The translations under genes were made by a program, and so were the position numbers. 64,000 nt of DNA. It comes from Haloarcula taiwanensis (GTDB taxonomy: Archaea; Halobacteriota; Halobacteria; Halobacteriales; Haloarculaceae). Below are positions 8,892-17,397 of this stretch, piece after piece. The first letter of the stretch is position 1, and every line of letters starts with the position of its first letter. Where the stretch lies: assembly GCA_002844335.1 (NCBI GenBank), contig CP019154.1:1798001-1862000 (forward strand). Direction: 5' to 3'. The notes under the pieces are model-generated. The model ran no database searches, was not told the DNA's origin, and saw nothing but the letters and a program-made list of their open reading frames with translations.

Positions 8892-10061
8892 CTACATGTC
8901 GGGCCAGGCCTTGGCGGCCCGACCAACGCCGGTCACGTCGTTGATCCAGCGGGCGGCAATCGCTTTCTTCAGCAGTTTCGCGGGCAGCCCGCCAAACGTC
9001 TCAACTGGGACGTTCACCACGTCGTGGGCGACGGCTTTCTCCCCGACGGAGACGACCGTCCCTTTGTCCTTGTGGGTCCACGTCTTCAGCGGCTGACCCC
9101 GTGCCGCCCGGGCGAGGTTTTCGCCGGCCACCTCGGCGGCCTGCCAGGCGGCCTGAGCGGTCGGTGGCGCGGGCTGGTCGCCCGGCTGGTCGATCAGCGC
9201 CGAGTCGCCGATGGCGAAGACCCGTTCGTCCTCCGTCTGGAAGTTCCCCTCAGCGTGGACGCGGTGGTTGCGCTCGTCTTTGTCCAGATCCACATCCTGC
9301 ATGCAATCCCGGCCGGTGATGCCGCCGGTCCAGACCAGCACGTCGTAGTCCAGTTCGTCCTCGTCGCCGATGTATACGGTCTCCTCGTCGACCTCGCCGA
9401 TGAACTCACCGCACTTGATGTTCACGTCGGCGGCTTCCAAGCGCTTGCGCAGCGCGCCCTGGAGTTCCGGGTCGCTGTTGGGCAGCACCTGGTCGAGGCC
9501 CTCGACGAGGTGGATGTCGATGGGCGCGTTGTGTTCGTCGCGGAACTCGGCGACCTCGCCGGCGGTCTGGATGCCCGAGAGGCCAGCGCCGCCGATGACG
9601 ACCTGCGCGGGGTCGTTGGTCGAGGCTTCGCGAGCGGCCTGCTGGATGTTGTCGTGGATATTGAGGGCGTCGTCGAGGCTCTTGAGCGTCAGAGCGTGCT
9701 CTTCGAGCCCGTCAATACCGAAGAATGCGGTCTGGGAACCCAGCCCGACCAGCAGGTAGTCGTACTCGACAGCAGCGGAGTCGGCGAGGGCGACCTCCCG
9801 AGCGTCGGTGTCGATGCCGACGACCTCGTCCTGAATGAAGGCGGTCGAGGGCTGCTTGATCTCGTGAACAGGGATAGCGATGTTCTCCTGAACACTCGGG
9901 TCCCGAATGCACCGATGAGACTCGTGCAAGACCAGATGATAGTCCGTCTCAGAAACCCACGTGACATCAACGTCCGCCTCACCGTCTAACTCGTCCTCTA
10001 AACTCTTTATTGCCCCCGCGCCGGCATACCCCGACCCGAGCACGACCACGTTCTCTGTCAT
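8892..10061 (-). CDS. NAD(P)/FAD-dependent oxidoreductase, type II NADH dehydrogenase-like
   Basis: A 389-residue flavoprotein. It opens with the FAD dinucleotide fold VVVLGSGYAGAGAIKSL, has the central GLGSQTAFFGIDGLEE segment, a second nucleotide fold VVIGGAGLSGIQTAGEVAEF for NAD(P)H, and the terminal FAD motif VFAIGDSALIDQPG followed by PPTAQAAWQAAEVAGEN. This order is that of NDH-2 and sulfide:quinone reductase-type enzymes. The Cys pair that marks sulfide:quinone reductases is not obvious, so NADH:quinone oxidoreduction at the membrane is the more likely role. An amphipathic C-terminus (LPAKLLKKAIAARWI) would fit membrane attachment. It converges with the Fe-ADH gene. Confidence 0.85.
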   Translation of the reverse strand: MTENVVVLGSGYAGAGAIKSLEDELDGEADVDVTWVSETDYHLVLHESHRCIRDPSVQENIAIPVHEIKQPSTAFIQDEVVGIDTDAREVALADSAAVEYDYLLVGLGSQTAFFGIDGLEEHALTLKSLDDALNIHDNIQQAAREASTNDPAQVVIGGAGLSGIQTAGEVAEFRDEHNAPIDIHLVEGLDQVLPNSDPELQGALRKRLEAADVNIKCGEFIGEVDEETVYIGDEDELDYDVLVWTGGITGRDCMQDVDLDKDERNHRVHAEGNFQTEDERVFAIGDSALIDQPGDQPAPPTAQAAWQAAEVAGENLARAARGQPLKTWTHKDKGTVVSVGEKAVAHDVVNVPVETFGGLPAKLLKKAIAARWINDVTGVGRAAKAWPDM

Positions 10062-10288
10062 AGGCCACTCTCCGGAGTCATTAGATACAAACCCTTTGGA
10101 ATCGGTCTACGGCTCTGCTGTTGTCCTCGCATACTGGCTCATGGTCGTGGTCCAGTTTCCTAAGTTTGCAGTTGCCTTCGGTCACCATCCCGAGAGAAAA
10201 CAGCGCCTACCGTTCCGAAAGACGACTCTTAATCACCAATTACGATTCGAGCGGTCGTTTCCAGACAGCTAATTGGGAGTCAGTCGGG

Positions 10289-11014
10289 CTACCAGGCACC
10301 ACGACGGTTGTCCTGATGAGCAGGACTGTTCGGCGTGGAGTGATCGCGCTCATTCGACGCGGCCCACGCAACGGCGTTGTGCAAGAGCCTCTGGACGACT
10401 GGCCGGTGGTACACGGGAAACGTTTCGTGACCGGGTTGGAAGTAGAATATACGCCCTGCACCACGGTAGTAACAACACCCGCTGGGAAATACCGTGCCGT
10501 CGTCGCACCAACTTACAGTCACCAGGGTGTCGGGTATCGGTAGGTCGAACCCCTTTCCGTATATCTCGGCACGTTCGAGTTCGAACTCCTCGGGAAGTCC
10601 GTCGGTAATAGGATGGCTCGCTTTGACGACCCAGACGTGCTCACGCTCGCCCTCCTCGCGCCACCGCAGGGTACCAGTTCCCCCGATAAGCGCCTCGAAC
10701 GGCTTCGATTCGTGGCTGGAGTGAAGCGGAATGAACCCCATCCCGTCACGGACAGCCTGCTCAACGCGGCTCGCAGCCGCATCGCTGACGGCATCATGTG
10801 CGACATCGCCCCACCACAGTAACACGTCAGTGTCGGTGAGCACCGTCTCGGTGAGTCCGTTAGCAGGATCATCAAGTGTCGCTGTCCGAACAGTGTGGCC
10901 GTAGGACGTAAGCATCTCAGCCAACGTCGTGTGGATCCCGTCGGGGTACATCGCATTGGCGGGGCCTGTCGCCCGTTCGTGCCGGTTTTCGTTCCACACG
11001 GTGACTGCAACCAT
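10289..11014 (-). CDS. ThuA-like domain protein
   Basis: A 241-residue protein of the trehalose-utilisation ThuA family, a glutamine-amidotransferase-like fold. Motifs: VAVTVWNENRHE at the start, a TDTDVLLWWGDVAHDAV segment, GFIPLHSSHESKPF where the family has its conserved His region, and GRIFYFQPGHETFPVYHRP near the end. The Met at 11014 is chosen because the extra 20 residues of the longer frame are unlike the family. Haloarchaeal ThuA proteins are often found with sugar oxidation genes; here the divergent neighbour is an HxlR regulator across a 356-base gap. The exact reaction is unknown. Confidence 0.83.
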   Translation of the reverse strand: MVAVTVWNENRHERATGPANAMYPDGIHTTLAEMLTSYGHTVRTATLDDPANGLTETVLTDTDVLLWWGDVAHDAVSDAAASRVEQAVRDGMGFIPLHSSHESKPFEALIGGTGTLRWREEGEREHVWVVKASHPITDGLPEEFELERAEIYGKGFDLPIPDTLVTVSWCDDGTVFPSGCCYYRGAGRIFYFQPGHETFPVYHRPVVQRLLHNAVAWAASNERDHSTPNSPAHQDNRRGAW

Positions 11015-11105
11015 ACAAGAATACACTGAATAACCAGAGAAAAATATGACTACTCGCTCGCGGCTGAAGAGCAACGTGTCAATACTAGCGAGGATCGAAG
11101 TGATC

Positions 11106-11121
11106 CCGGTACCTGTTCAGG
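11106..11121 (+). repeat. 16-base repeat copy A, candidate operator
   Basis: CCGGTACCTGTTCAGG; it differs at 2 of 16 bases from copy B at 11315-11330. Its core CCTG-TT-CAGG is itself palindromic. It lies 92 bases upstream of the thuA start on the opposite strand, so it could serve the thuA promoter. Confidence 0.5.
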
Positions 11122-11314
11122 CATTCGACTGGTTTTTTCGAACATCGCGACCAGCCGACGCGACGAGCTGCGACAATAGTTGAAATCGCCTGCGGCAGCA
11201 ACCGTGCTGGGAAGCCATAATCAGGTACCGCTGGATATGGCGGGCCATAGTTCTTTCCGACATCGGTGTGGGAGTGTCCACCGTGTCTCCCGATGTAGTC
11301 CACAGACGGTGGTT

Positions 11315-11330
11315 CCGGTACCTGCACAGG
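11315..11330 (+). repeat. 16-base repeat copy B, candidate hxlR operator
   Basis: CCGGTACCTGCACAGG lies 40 bases upstream of the hxlR ATG, immediately before a weak TATA-like TAGTTATTAG (11333-11342). The position would suit autorepression by HxlR blocking TFB/TBP. Binding by HxlR is inference. Confidence 0.5.
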
Positions 11331-11370
11331 GGTAGTTATTAGCCGGCCGCGGCCGAAATCACGACAAGAT

Positions 11371-11745
11371 ATGAGCGATTCACCGGAGAAGCTTTCCGTC
11401 TGGTGTGCTGGCGAGGACTGGTGTCCTATAACCACGACGGCGTCCCTTATCGGGAAGAAGTGGCACCCCGTTATCATCCACCGGCTGCTTGATAACGGCC
11501 CCTCAGGATTTAACGAACTCAAGGAGAACGTCGACGGTATCTCATCTAAAGTGCTCTCCGACAGCCTCGAAGACCTGCAGGAGAAGGGGCTCGTCGACCG
11601 CGAAGTAATCAACGAACAGCCGTTTCGCGTCAATTACTCGCTCACCGAACACGGAGAGTCACTGGAGTCCGTAATTACCGAAATGGCAGCGTGGGGCGAG
11701 ACCTACCTGCAGGAACCGACAGAGGCTGATGAGCCCGCAGAGTAG
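11371..11745 (+). CDS. HxlR family winged-helix transcriptional regulator
   Basis: A 124-residue MarR-fold regulator of the HxlR class. The N-terminus has two cysteines (WCAGEDWCP), then the HxlR signature ASLIGKKWHPVIIHRLLDNGPSGF, the recognition-helix region GISSKVLSDSLEDLQEKGLVDRE and the wing VNYSLTEHGES. In this family an N-terminal Cys often senses oxidants, quinones or aldehydes. The divergent gene is thuA and the gene 46 bases downstream is a CoA-binding protein. The upstream 16-base repeat is the best candidate for its binding site. Confidence 0.92.
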   Translation: MSDSPEKLSVWCAGEDWCPITTTASLIGKKWHPVIIHRLLDNGPSGFNELKENVDGISSKVLSDSLEDLQEKGLVDREVINEQPFRVNYSLTEHGESLESVITEMAAWGETYLQEPTEADEPAE

Positions 11746-11791
11746 GTCCCGCAGGCAATCGCTTTTATTGGTGCCCGACGAACTGTCGTGT

Positions 11792-12202
11792 ATGCCCGTT
11801 ACTTCGGATGACGAACTCAGAGACATTCTCGAACTGGACCGCGTCGCCGTCGTCGGCTGCTCGACCAGCCCCGGCAAGGACGCCCACGAAATTCCGAAGT
11901 ACCTCACCGAACAGGGGTACGAGGTGATACCGGTCAACCCCTTTGCTGACGAGATATTCGGGCAGAAGGCCTACGACTCACTGGCAGATATTCCCGGTGA
12001 TATAGACATTATCGACGTCTTCAGGCCCAGCGACGAGGTCAGCGATATCGTCGACGCGGCCCTGGAACGCGACGACGACGCCGTCATCTGGCTGCAGCTC
12101 GGCATCCACGACGACAAGGCCGTCGAACGCGCCGAAGCTGCTGGCCGCCGCGTCGTCCAGGACCGCTGTATGAAGCCGACACACCAGCAACTGCTGGCCT
12201 GA
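11792..12202 (+). CDS. CoA-binding protein (YccU-like)
   Basis: A 136-residue single-domain Rossmann protein of the CoA_binding family: VAVVGCSTSPGKDAHEIPKY at the start (the G-x-S nucleotide turn), GYEVIPVNPFADEIFG, then IDIIDVFRPSDEV, AVIWLQLGIHDDKAV, and a terminal CMKPTHQQL. It probably binds CoA or a related nucleotide in the cytoplasm; the physiological role is unknown. A short AT-rich element (CTTTTATTG, 11762-11770) sits about 25 bases before the ATG, which is the expected spacing for a leaderless transcript, so the gene may have its own promoter. Confidence 0.85.
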   Translation: MPVTSDDELRDILELDRVAVVGCSTSPGKDAHEIPKYLTEQGYEVIPVNPFADEIFGQKAYDSLADIPGDIDIIDVFRPSDEVSDIVDAALERDDDAVIWLQLGIHDDKAVERAEAAGRRVVQDRCMKPTHQQLLA

Positions 12203-12282
12203 ACAGGCAGATAATGGCTGAGTACGGTTGACACGGCCGTCGCCCGGTACGGTTTAGTCCGTGGCTGAGCCACATCCGGTGT

Positions 12283-13740
12283 ATGCTGCCGTGGGAGCCA
12301 GCGGCGTACTGGCTCGTTCGGATGCTGTTCCACCGGGCGCTGGCGGTTATTTACCTGCTGGCGTTCGTCGTCGCAGCCACGCAGTTCCGTCCGCTCGCGG
12401 GCGAGGACGGCCTGTTGCCGATACAGCAGTACGTCGACCGCTACGAGTTCCGTGACCGGCCCAGTCTGTTCTATGTCTATCCGAACGACCGCGTCATCGG
12501 TATCACAGCCTGGGCCGGCGTCGGGCTCTCGGCGCTGGCACTCGTCGGAGTCCCGTCGTGGCTCCCGCGTCCGTACGCGGTCCCCGTGTCGATACTCCTG
12601 TGGCTCCTGCTGTGGGCGCTGTATCTCTCTTTCGTCAACGCCGGGCGGACCTTCTACGGCTACGGCTGGGAGTCGATGCTGCTGGAGACCGGCTTCCTCG
12701 CGGCATTTCTCGGCGCGGGGACAGCGGGGCCACCGGTCGCTGTCGTGTGGCTCCTCAAGTGGGTGCTGTTCCGAAATATGTTCGGTGCCGGACTCATCAA
12801 ACTGCGCGGGGACGACTGCTGGCGGGACCTCACCGCACTGGACTACCACTACGAAACCCAGCCGATTCCGAACCCGGTGAGTTGGTACGCCCACCACCTC
12901 CCCGACCGGTTCCACCGACTCGAAGTGCTGGGAAACCACGTCGTCGAAGTCGCCGTACCGTTCCTCTACTTCGCGCCACAGCCGTGGGCGTCAGTAGCGG
13001 GGGTAGCGACCATCGGCTTTCAGTGCTGGCTCATGCTGACGGGGAACTTCTCGTGGCTCAATGCCCTCACTATCGTTCAGGCTATTGCGGCATTCAGGGA
13101 CGACGTTTTCACAGCAACCCTCCCGGTCACTGCTCCGAGCGCGACTGCGCCGCCGCTGTACCTGCAGGCGCTGTCGGTCGGACTCGCTGCTGTCGTCCTC
13201 TGGCGTAGCATCGGACCGGTCCGCAACATCCTCTCGGAGCGGCAGGTGATGAACACCGCTTTCGACTCGCTCCGGTTAGTCAACGCCTACGGCGCGTTCG
13301 GCTCGATTACCAGAACGCGCTACGAAATCGTCGTCCAGGGGACCACCGACGAGGTCGTCACGGCCGACACGGAATGGGAGACTTACGAGTTCAAAGGCAA
13401 ACCAACAGACCCAGCACAGCGGCCGCGGCAACTCGCGCCCTACCACTACCGGCTTGACTGGCAGTTGTGGTTCGCGGCGATGACCTCTTCGCCGCGACGG
13501 AGTCCGTGGTTTCTCGCGCTGCTGGACCGACTGCTTGCAGGCGACGAGGCTACCGAAAAACTGCTCGCCTCGGTGCCGTTCTCGGAGACCACGCCGACGC
13601 ACGTCCGTGCGGTCCGCTACCGGTATCGGTTCACGACGCCCGAAGAGCGCCGCGAGACTGGGCAGTGGTGGGAGCGCGAACGCGTCGGCACCTATGTCAG
13701 CCCGATCAGCGACGGTGACCTGCGACTCGCCGACGTTTGA
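12283..13740 (+). CDS. lipase maturation factor family membrane protein
   Basis: A 485-residue protein with several membrane helices in the first 330 residues and a soluble C-terminal domain. Family marks: an early GEDGLLPIQQYVDRYEF, RTFYGYGWESMLLETGFLAAF, KWVLFRNMFGAGLIKLRGDDCWRDLTALDYHYETQPIPNP (given here only as a region, residues about 160-200), and GNFSWLNALTIVQ. The C-terminal part has LRLVNAYGAFGSITRTRYEI and PYHYRLDWQLWFAAM, both typical of LMF1/LMF2. In animals LMF1 folds lipases in the ER. In haloarchaea the client is unknown; folding of an exported protein is inference. Confidence 0.9.
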   Translation: MLPWEPAAYWLVRMLFHRALAVIYLLAFVVAATQFRPLAGEDGLLPIQQYVDRYEFRDRPSLFYVYPNDRVIGITAWAGVGLSALALVGVPSWLPRPYAVPVSILLWLLLWALYLSFVNAGRTFYGYGWESMLLETGFLAAFLGAGTAGPPVAVVWLLKWVLFRNMFGAGLIKLRGDDCWRDLTALDYHYETQPIPNPVSWYAHHLPDRFHRLEVLGNHVVEVAVPFLYFAPQPWASVAGVATIGFQCWLMLTGNFSWLNALTIVQAIAAFRDDVFTATLPVTAPSATAPPLYLQALSVGLAAVVLWRSIGPVRNILSERQVMNTAFDSLRLVNAYGAFGSITRTRYEIVVQGTTDEVVTADTEWETYEFKGKPTDPAQRPRQLAPYHYRLDWQLWFAAMTSSPRRSPWFLALLDRLLAGDEATEKLLASVPFSETTPTHVRAVRYRYRFTTPEERRETGQWWERERVGTYVSPISDGDLRLADV

Positions 13741-13749
13741 GATGGGGCG

Positions 13750-14133
13750 TCAGTTCGCGTCGTTCCTGCGCGCTGGCGGCGTCTTCGACATGACCTTCCC
13801 CCACTTCGAACGGTTATCGGCGATCCGCCGATAGGCCCGCTCGCGGAATCGCTCGTAATCCTCGAACTGCCGGAGAAACGAGAGCAGCGGCCGAGCCGCC
13901 TTGCCCATGTCGGTGTATGTGAGCGCTGTCTCGATGGATTCCCCGCAGGAGTACACGTCCTCCTCGGTCACCAGATGCGAACAGGATTCGTAGTCGTCCG
14001 GGAGTCGCTCTAGTACGTCGTCGTCTAGCTCGGAGAAGCCCACGACCCTGAGGTCGGACCGCTCGTCGATGAAGTCCGCCCACCACGTACAGAAACCGCA
14101 GTCGTCGTCGTAGACGAGCGTTGCGTCGCTCAT
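13750..14133 (-). CDS. DCC-family thiol-disulfide oxidoreductase-like protein
   Basis: A 127-residue protein opening with VYDDDCGFCTWWADFI, the YDxDCxxC active-site motif of the DCC (DUF393) family, a thioredoxin-like fold. A second region SCSHLVTEEDVYSCGESI and a C-terminal RFRERAYRRIADNRSKWG match the family ending. It is likely a redox protein. The start at 14133 places the CxxC near residues 11-14, as is usual. In several organisms DCC proteins sit next to lipase-maturation-factor-like membrane proteins, and here the two genes converge end to end, so a shared job in protein folding or electron transfer is plausible but unproven. Confidence 0.85.
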   Translation of the reverse strand: MSDATLVYDDDCGFCTWWADFIDERSDLRVVGFSELDDDVLERLPDDYESCSHLVTEEDVYSCGESIETALTYTDMGKAARPLLSFLRQFEDYERFRERAYRRIADNRSKWGKVMSKTPPARRNDAN

Positions 14134-14212
14134 ATACGAGCTACGTGCCAGAGGCACAAACACCTGTGGTTCAGCCGGCAGGGATTTACCGCCGGTCACC
14201 GCAGGCACGGGC

Positions 14213-14389
14213 ATGGAGCGGTTCGTCAAGCTGGTCGTTGCTGGCGGGCTGGCGCTGGTAGCCGGGCTCTGGACCGTCCGACTTACGGCCTCGCTCTCGG
14301 CGCTCTGGCTCGGCGGGGTCGCGCTCGCGGTTCTGGGACTGGTCGCCCTCGGGGTCGGTATCGGTCGGGAGCTGTCAATCACTCGGTGA
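14213..14389 (+). CDS. small two-helix membrane protein
   Basis: A 58-residue open frame starting MERFVKLVVAGG with two hydrophobic helices (VAGGLALVAGLWTV and LGGVALAVLGLVALGVGIG) and a short polar tail ending SITR. Codon use matches the neighbours (GC-rich third positions). It reads toward bolA, 52 bases away. The function is unknown; it is reported because its size, composition and start position are typical of haloarchaeal small membrane proteins. Confidence 0.55.
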   Translation: MERFVKLVVAGGLALVAGLWTVRLTASLSALWLGGVALAVLGLVALGVGIGRELSITR

Positions 14390-14441
14390 CCACGACTGTG
14401 TGACGCCAACTGTTTTGCCCGCCGCTCTCCACAGAGCGCGT

Positions 14442-14684
14442 ATGGACGAGGATGCGGTCGCCGAACTGATCGAGGACGCGCTTCCGGAGGCACAGGCGAC
14501 GGTCACCACGCCGCGGGACCCCGACGACGACAAACACTACGCGGTACGCGTTGTTTCGCCGGCGTTTGAGGGCGAGTCGCTGGTCGACCAGCACCAGCGT
14601 GTCCACGACGCGCTGGGAGAGCATCTCACTCGCGACATTCACGCCATCGAGCTGACGACGCTGACGCCCGAAGAAGCCGAGTAA
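14442..14684 (+). CDS. BolA family protein
   Basis: An 80-residue BolA-like protein: VAELIEDALPEAQATV, a DKHYAVRVVSPAFEGESLVDQH core with the conserved His-containing segment, and HDALGEHLTRDIHAIELTT. BolA proteins pair with monothiol glutaredoxins to hold or deliver [2Fe-2S] clusters. The glutaredoxin gene starts only 71 bases downstream in the same orientation, which supports that role. The start at 14442 is used because the longer frame adds 14 unrelated residues. Confidence 0.85.
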   Translation: MDEDAVAELIEDALPEAQATVTTPRDPDDDKHYAVRVVSPAFEGESLVDQHQRVHDALGEHLTRDIHAIELTTLTPEEAE

Positions 14685-14755
14685 CCGTGTACCCCGGCGG
14701 TGCGGCTCTGCTCGACCGTCGGTACGCCTTTATTGCCGACGCTGTTAGTGACGGT

Positions 14756-15094
14756 ATGGGATTTGAGCCCGAAGAACTCTCCCCGGATGAAGTCACGGAT
14801 CAGGTAGACAGCGTCATCGAAGACAACGAGGTTGTGCTGTTCATGAAAGGCAATGAGCTGATGCCACAGTGTGGCTACTCGAAGAAGGCCCTCGCACTGC
14901 TGCAACAGCACCGCGACGACATCGAGACAGTGGACGTGCTCAAAGCGACTGATGCCTATCGGGAGGCTCTAGAGCGCCACAGCGGGCGCGAGACGATTCC
15001 ACAGACGTTCGTCGACGGGGAGTTCATCGGTGGCAGCGATATCCTCGAACAGCTTCACGAGCGCGGCGAACTCGGCGAAAAAGTCGGTCAGTAA
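14756..15094 (+). CDS. monothiol glutaredoxin
   Basis: A 112-residue glutaredoxin with an N-terminal extension (FEPEELSPDEVTDQVDSVI) before the fold. The fold shows VVLFMKGNELMPQCGYSKKAL with the monothiol CGYS active site (usually CGFS), then the TIPQTFVDGEFIGGSDIL segment carrying the cis-Pro and glutathione-binding GG-D motif. Such proteins carry [2Fe-2S] clusters, usually with a low-molecular-weight thiol; haloarchaea use gamma-glutamylcysteine rather than glutathione, so the co-ligand may differ. It follows bolA, forming the standard BolA-Grx pair. Confidence 0.92.
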   Translation: MGFEPEELSPDEVTDQVDSVIEDNEVVLFMKGNELMPQCGYSKKALALLQQHRDDIETVDVLKATDAYREALERHSGRETIPQTFVDGEFIGGSDILEQLHERGELGEKVGQ

Positions 15095-15112
15095 CTGCGG
15101 TCGGGAGCGGCG

Positions 15113-15292
15113 TTACTCTTCGTCTTCGTCTTTCATGTCGCCGAGCTTGTCGACGAGGTCGCTCGTGGTCGCCTCCGTCTCGAAGGAGACCGATCCGTCG
15201 TGGTCGTTCTCGTGGACCGCAACGCCATCGCTGTCGTCTGCATCTACGTCGTTGTCCTTCTGTTCGGATTCATCGTAGCTACCAAAGCCCAT
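15113..15292 (-). CDS. small acidic haloarchaeal protein (DUF5786-like)
   Basis: A 59-residue, highly acidic protein opening with MGFGSYDESEQ and ending KLGDMKDEDEE. The opening matches a small haloarchaeal family usually labelled DUF5786. No Cys, no membrane helix and no catalytic motif are visible. The Met at 15292 is preferred to one two residues earlier since the family starts at MGFGSYDE. It converges with the glutaredoxin gene. The function is unknown. Confidence 0.75.
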   Translation of the reverse strand: MGFGSYDESEQKDNDVDADDSDGVAVHENDHDGSVSFETEATTSDLVDKLGDMKDEDEE

Positions 15293-15466
15293 ACACACAC
15301 AACTCGGAGTCCCACACTAAAATTCGCCGGTTCCTGCCGAGCTACAACCCTCCAATGACATAGCGAGACAAGCAAAGGTTCTTTACCGTGCTTGCACTCC
15401 CGCTAGATAACGGCAGTCGAGAGCCGTGGTTTTACCGACGGCTATCGGGCCTCCATCTCCAAACTT

Positions 15467-17389
15467 ATGAGTTCCGCAGACGAGACACTTGATCGAATTA
15501 AAGCACAGGTCGAAGAAGAGACACCGGACGACATCGAAATCGAATCTGTCGCGTTCGAGGGACCGGAACTAGTTATTTACACGCCGGACGCGCAGACGGT
15601 TGCCAACCGCGACGGTATCGTCAGAAATCTCGCACAGACGCTGCGGAAACGAATCAACGTTCGCCCCACGCAAGAAGCACTCGTCCCGCCGAACGAAGCG
15701 CGGACTCGAATCACGCAGACGATTCCCGAGGACGCTGGCGTCCAGAACTTGGATTTCGACCGCCAGACCGGCGAAGTGTTCATCGAAGCCGAAAAGCCCG
15801 GTCGCGTCATCGGCCGCCACGGGGCAACCCTCGACGAGATCTCCGCCTCCGTCGGCTGGACCCCGGAGGTCGTCCGGACGCCGCCGATGGAGTCCTCGAC
15901 GGTCTCGAACGTCCGGAATTATCTCAAGCAGGAACGCGAGGAACGCCGGGACATCCTCCAGCGTGTCGGTCGCCAGATCAACCGACCTACCACGAGCGAC
16001 GAGGACTGGGTTCGGCTCACGACGCTCGGCTGCTGTCGTGAAGTCGGTCGCGCCGCATTCATCCTCTCGACGCCGGAGTCCCGAATCCTCATCGACTGCG
16101 GTGACAAACCCGGTGCTGAGGGCGAGGTTCCGTATCTCCAAGCACCCGAAGCCCTCGCGGCTGGGCCGAATTCTCTCGACGCCGTCGTCCTGACCCACGC
16201 CCACCTGGACCACTCTGCGCTCATCCCCATCTTGTTCAAGTACGGCTACGACGGGCCGATATACACGACCGCGCCGACGCGGGACCTGATGGGCCTGCTC
16301 CAGCTGGACTACCTCGACGTGGCCTCGAAGGAGGGCCGCACCCCACCCTACGAGAGCCAGCAGGTCCGGGACGCGCTGAAACACACGATTCCACTGGAGT
16401 TCGGCAACGTCACCGACATCGCGCCCGACATCAAGCTCACGATGCACAACGCCGGGCACATCCTCGGCTCGGCGGTGTGTCACTTCCACATCGGCGAGGG
16501 CCGGTACAACGTCGCCTTCTCTGGGGACATCCACTACAAAGATACCCGCCTGCTCGATGGCGCGGTCAACGACTTCCCGCGAGTCGAGACACTCGTGCTT
16601 GAGTCGACCTACGGCGGGAAAAACGACTACCAGACCGACCAGTCCGACTCCGAGCGGGTCCTCAAGGACGTTATCAACGAGGCCCACGAGAACGACGGCA
16701 AGGTACTGATTCCGGCCTTCGCCGTGGGTCGGTCGCAGGAACTCATGCTCGTTCTCGAAGAAGCGATGCGAAAGGGCGACATCCCGACGATGCCGGTGTA
16801 CCTCGACGGGATGATTCGGGAGGCGACGGCCATCCACACCGCGTATCCGGAGTACCTCCGGGACGACCTCCGCCAGCGTATCCTCTACGAGGACGAGAAC
16901 CCGTTCCTCGCAGAGCAGTTCGAGCAAGTCGACGGCGGCGACGAGATGCGACGGGACATCGCCGACGACGAACCGTCTATCATTCTGACGACCTCCGGGA
17001 TGGTCACCGGCGGCCCCGTGATGTCCTGGCTCCGGCTGCTGGGCAGCGACCCGGACAACACGATGGCGTTCGTCGGCTATCAGGCTGAGGGGACGCTCGG
17101 TCGGCAGATACAGCGGGGTCAGGACGAGGTCACCCTCGGCGACACGAGCGGGCCACGCGCCGAACGGGTGAGCCTCAGACTGAACGTGGAGACGGTCGAC
17201 GGCTTCTCCGGCCACGCCGACCGACAGGGGCTCGAATCGTTCGTCGAGACGATGCATCCGCGGCCGGAGAAAATCCTCTGTGTCCACGGCGACGCGTCAA
17301 CGACGAACCAGCTGTCCTCGGCGCTGTACCAGAAGTTCAACATGCGGACCCACAACCCGAAGAACCTCGAAACGTTCCGGCTGTCCTAA
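15467..17389 (+). CDS. fttA: archaeal CPSF-like beta-CASP ribonuclease (aCPSF1/FttA)
   Basis: A 640-residue protein with two N-terminal KH-type domains (residues about 1-140; the second contains GRVIGRHGATLDEI, a GxxG-type RNA loop), then a metallo-beta-lactamase core with LTHAHLDHSALIP (Zn-binding HxHxDH), the VAFSGDIHYKDT motif, and a beta-CASP domain with LVLESTYGG, IPAFAVGRSQELML and TTSGMVTGGPVMSWL, ending in FSGHADRQGLESFV. It cleaves nascent RNA 3' ends and is the main archaeal transcription termination factor. A leader hairpin with 6-base arms (AGCCGT 15422-15427, ACGGCT 15438-15443) lies just before the start and might be part of self-control; that is speculative. Confidence 0.95.
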   Translation: MSSADETLDRIKAQVEEETPDDIEIESVAFEGPELVIYTPDAQTVANRDGIVRNLAQTLRKRINVRPTQEALVPPNEARTRITQTIPEDAGVQNLDFDRQTGEVFIEAEKPGRVIGRHGATLDEISASVGWTPEVVRTPPMESSTVSNVRNYLKQEREERRDILQRVGRQINRPTTSDEDWVRLTTLGCCREVGRAAFILSTPESRILIDCGDKPGAEGEVPYLQAPEALAAGPNSLDAVVLTHAHLDHSALIPILFKYGYDGPIYTTAPTRDLMGLLQLDYLDVASKEGRTPPYESQQVRDALKHTIPLEFGNVTDIAPDIKLTMHNAGHILGSAVCHFHIGEGRYNVAFSGDIHYKDTRLLDGAVNDFPRVETLVLESTYGGKNDYQTDQSDSERVLKDVINEAHENDGKVLIPAFAVGRSQELMLVLEEAMRKGDIPTMPVYLDGMIREATAIHTAYPEYLRDDLRQRILYEDENPFLAEQFEQVDGGDEMRRDIADDEPSIILTTSGMVTGGPVMSWLRLLGSDPDNTMAFVGYQAEGTLGRQIQRGQDEVTLGDTSGPRAERVSLRLNVETVDGFSGHADRQGLESFVETMHPRPEKILCVHGDASTTNQLSSALYQKFNMRTHNPKNLETFRLS

Positions 17390-17397
17390 ACGGCGAG

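Larger units (their letters stand above)
11015..11370. other. 356-base intergenic region between thuA and hxlR
   Basis: It holds no gene I can support. A minus-strand open frame (GTG at 11327 down to 11085, 80 codons) lacks recognisable domains. The region contains three copies of the half-site GTACCTG, two of them inside a near-identical 16-base repeat, so it is best read as divergent regulatory DNA. Confidence 0.5.

Noticed and set aside
11085-11327. 80-codon minus-strand frame in the thuA-hxlR gap, GTG start
   Set aside because: No recognisable domain and its start lies in the repeated regulatory motif; kept only as a note in the intergenic entry.
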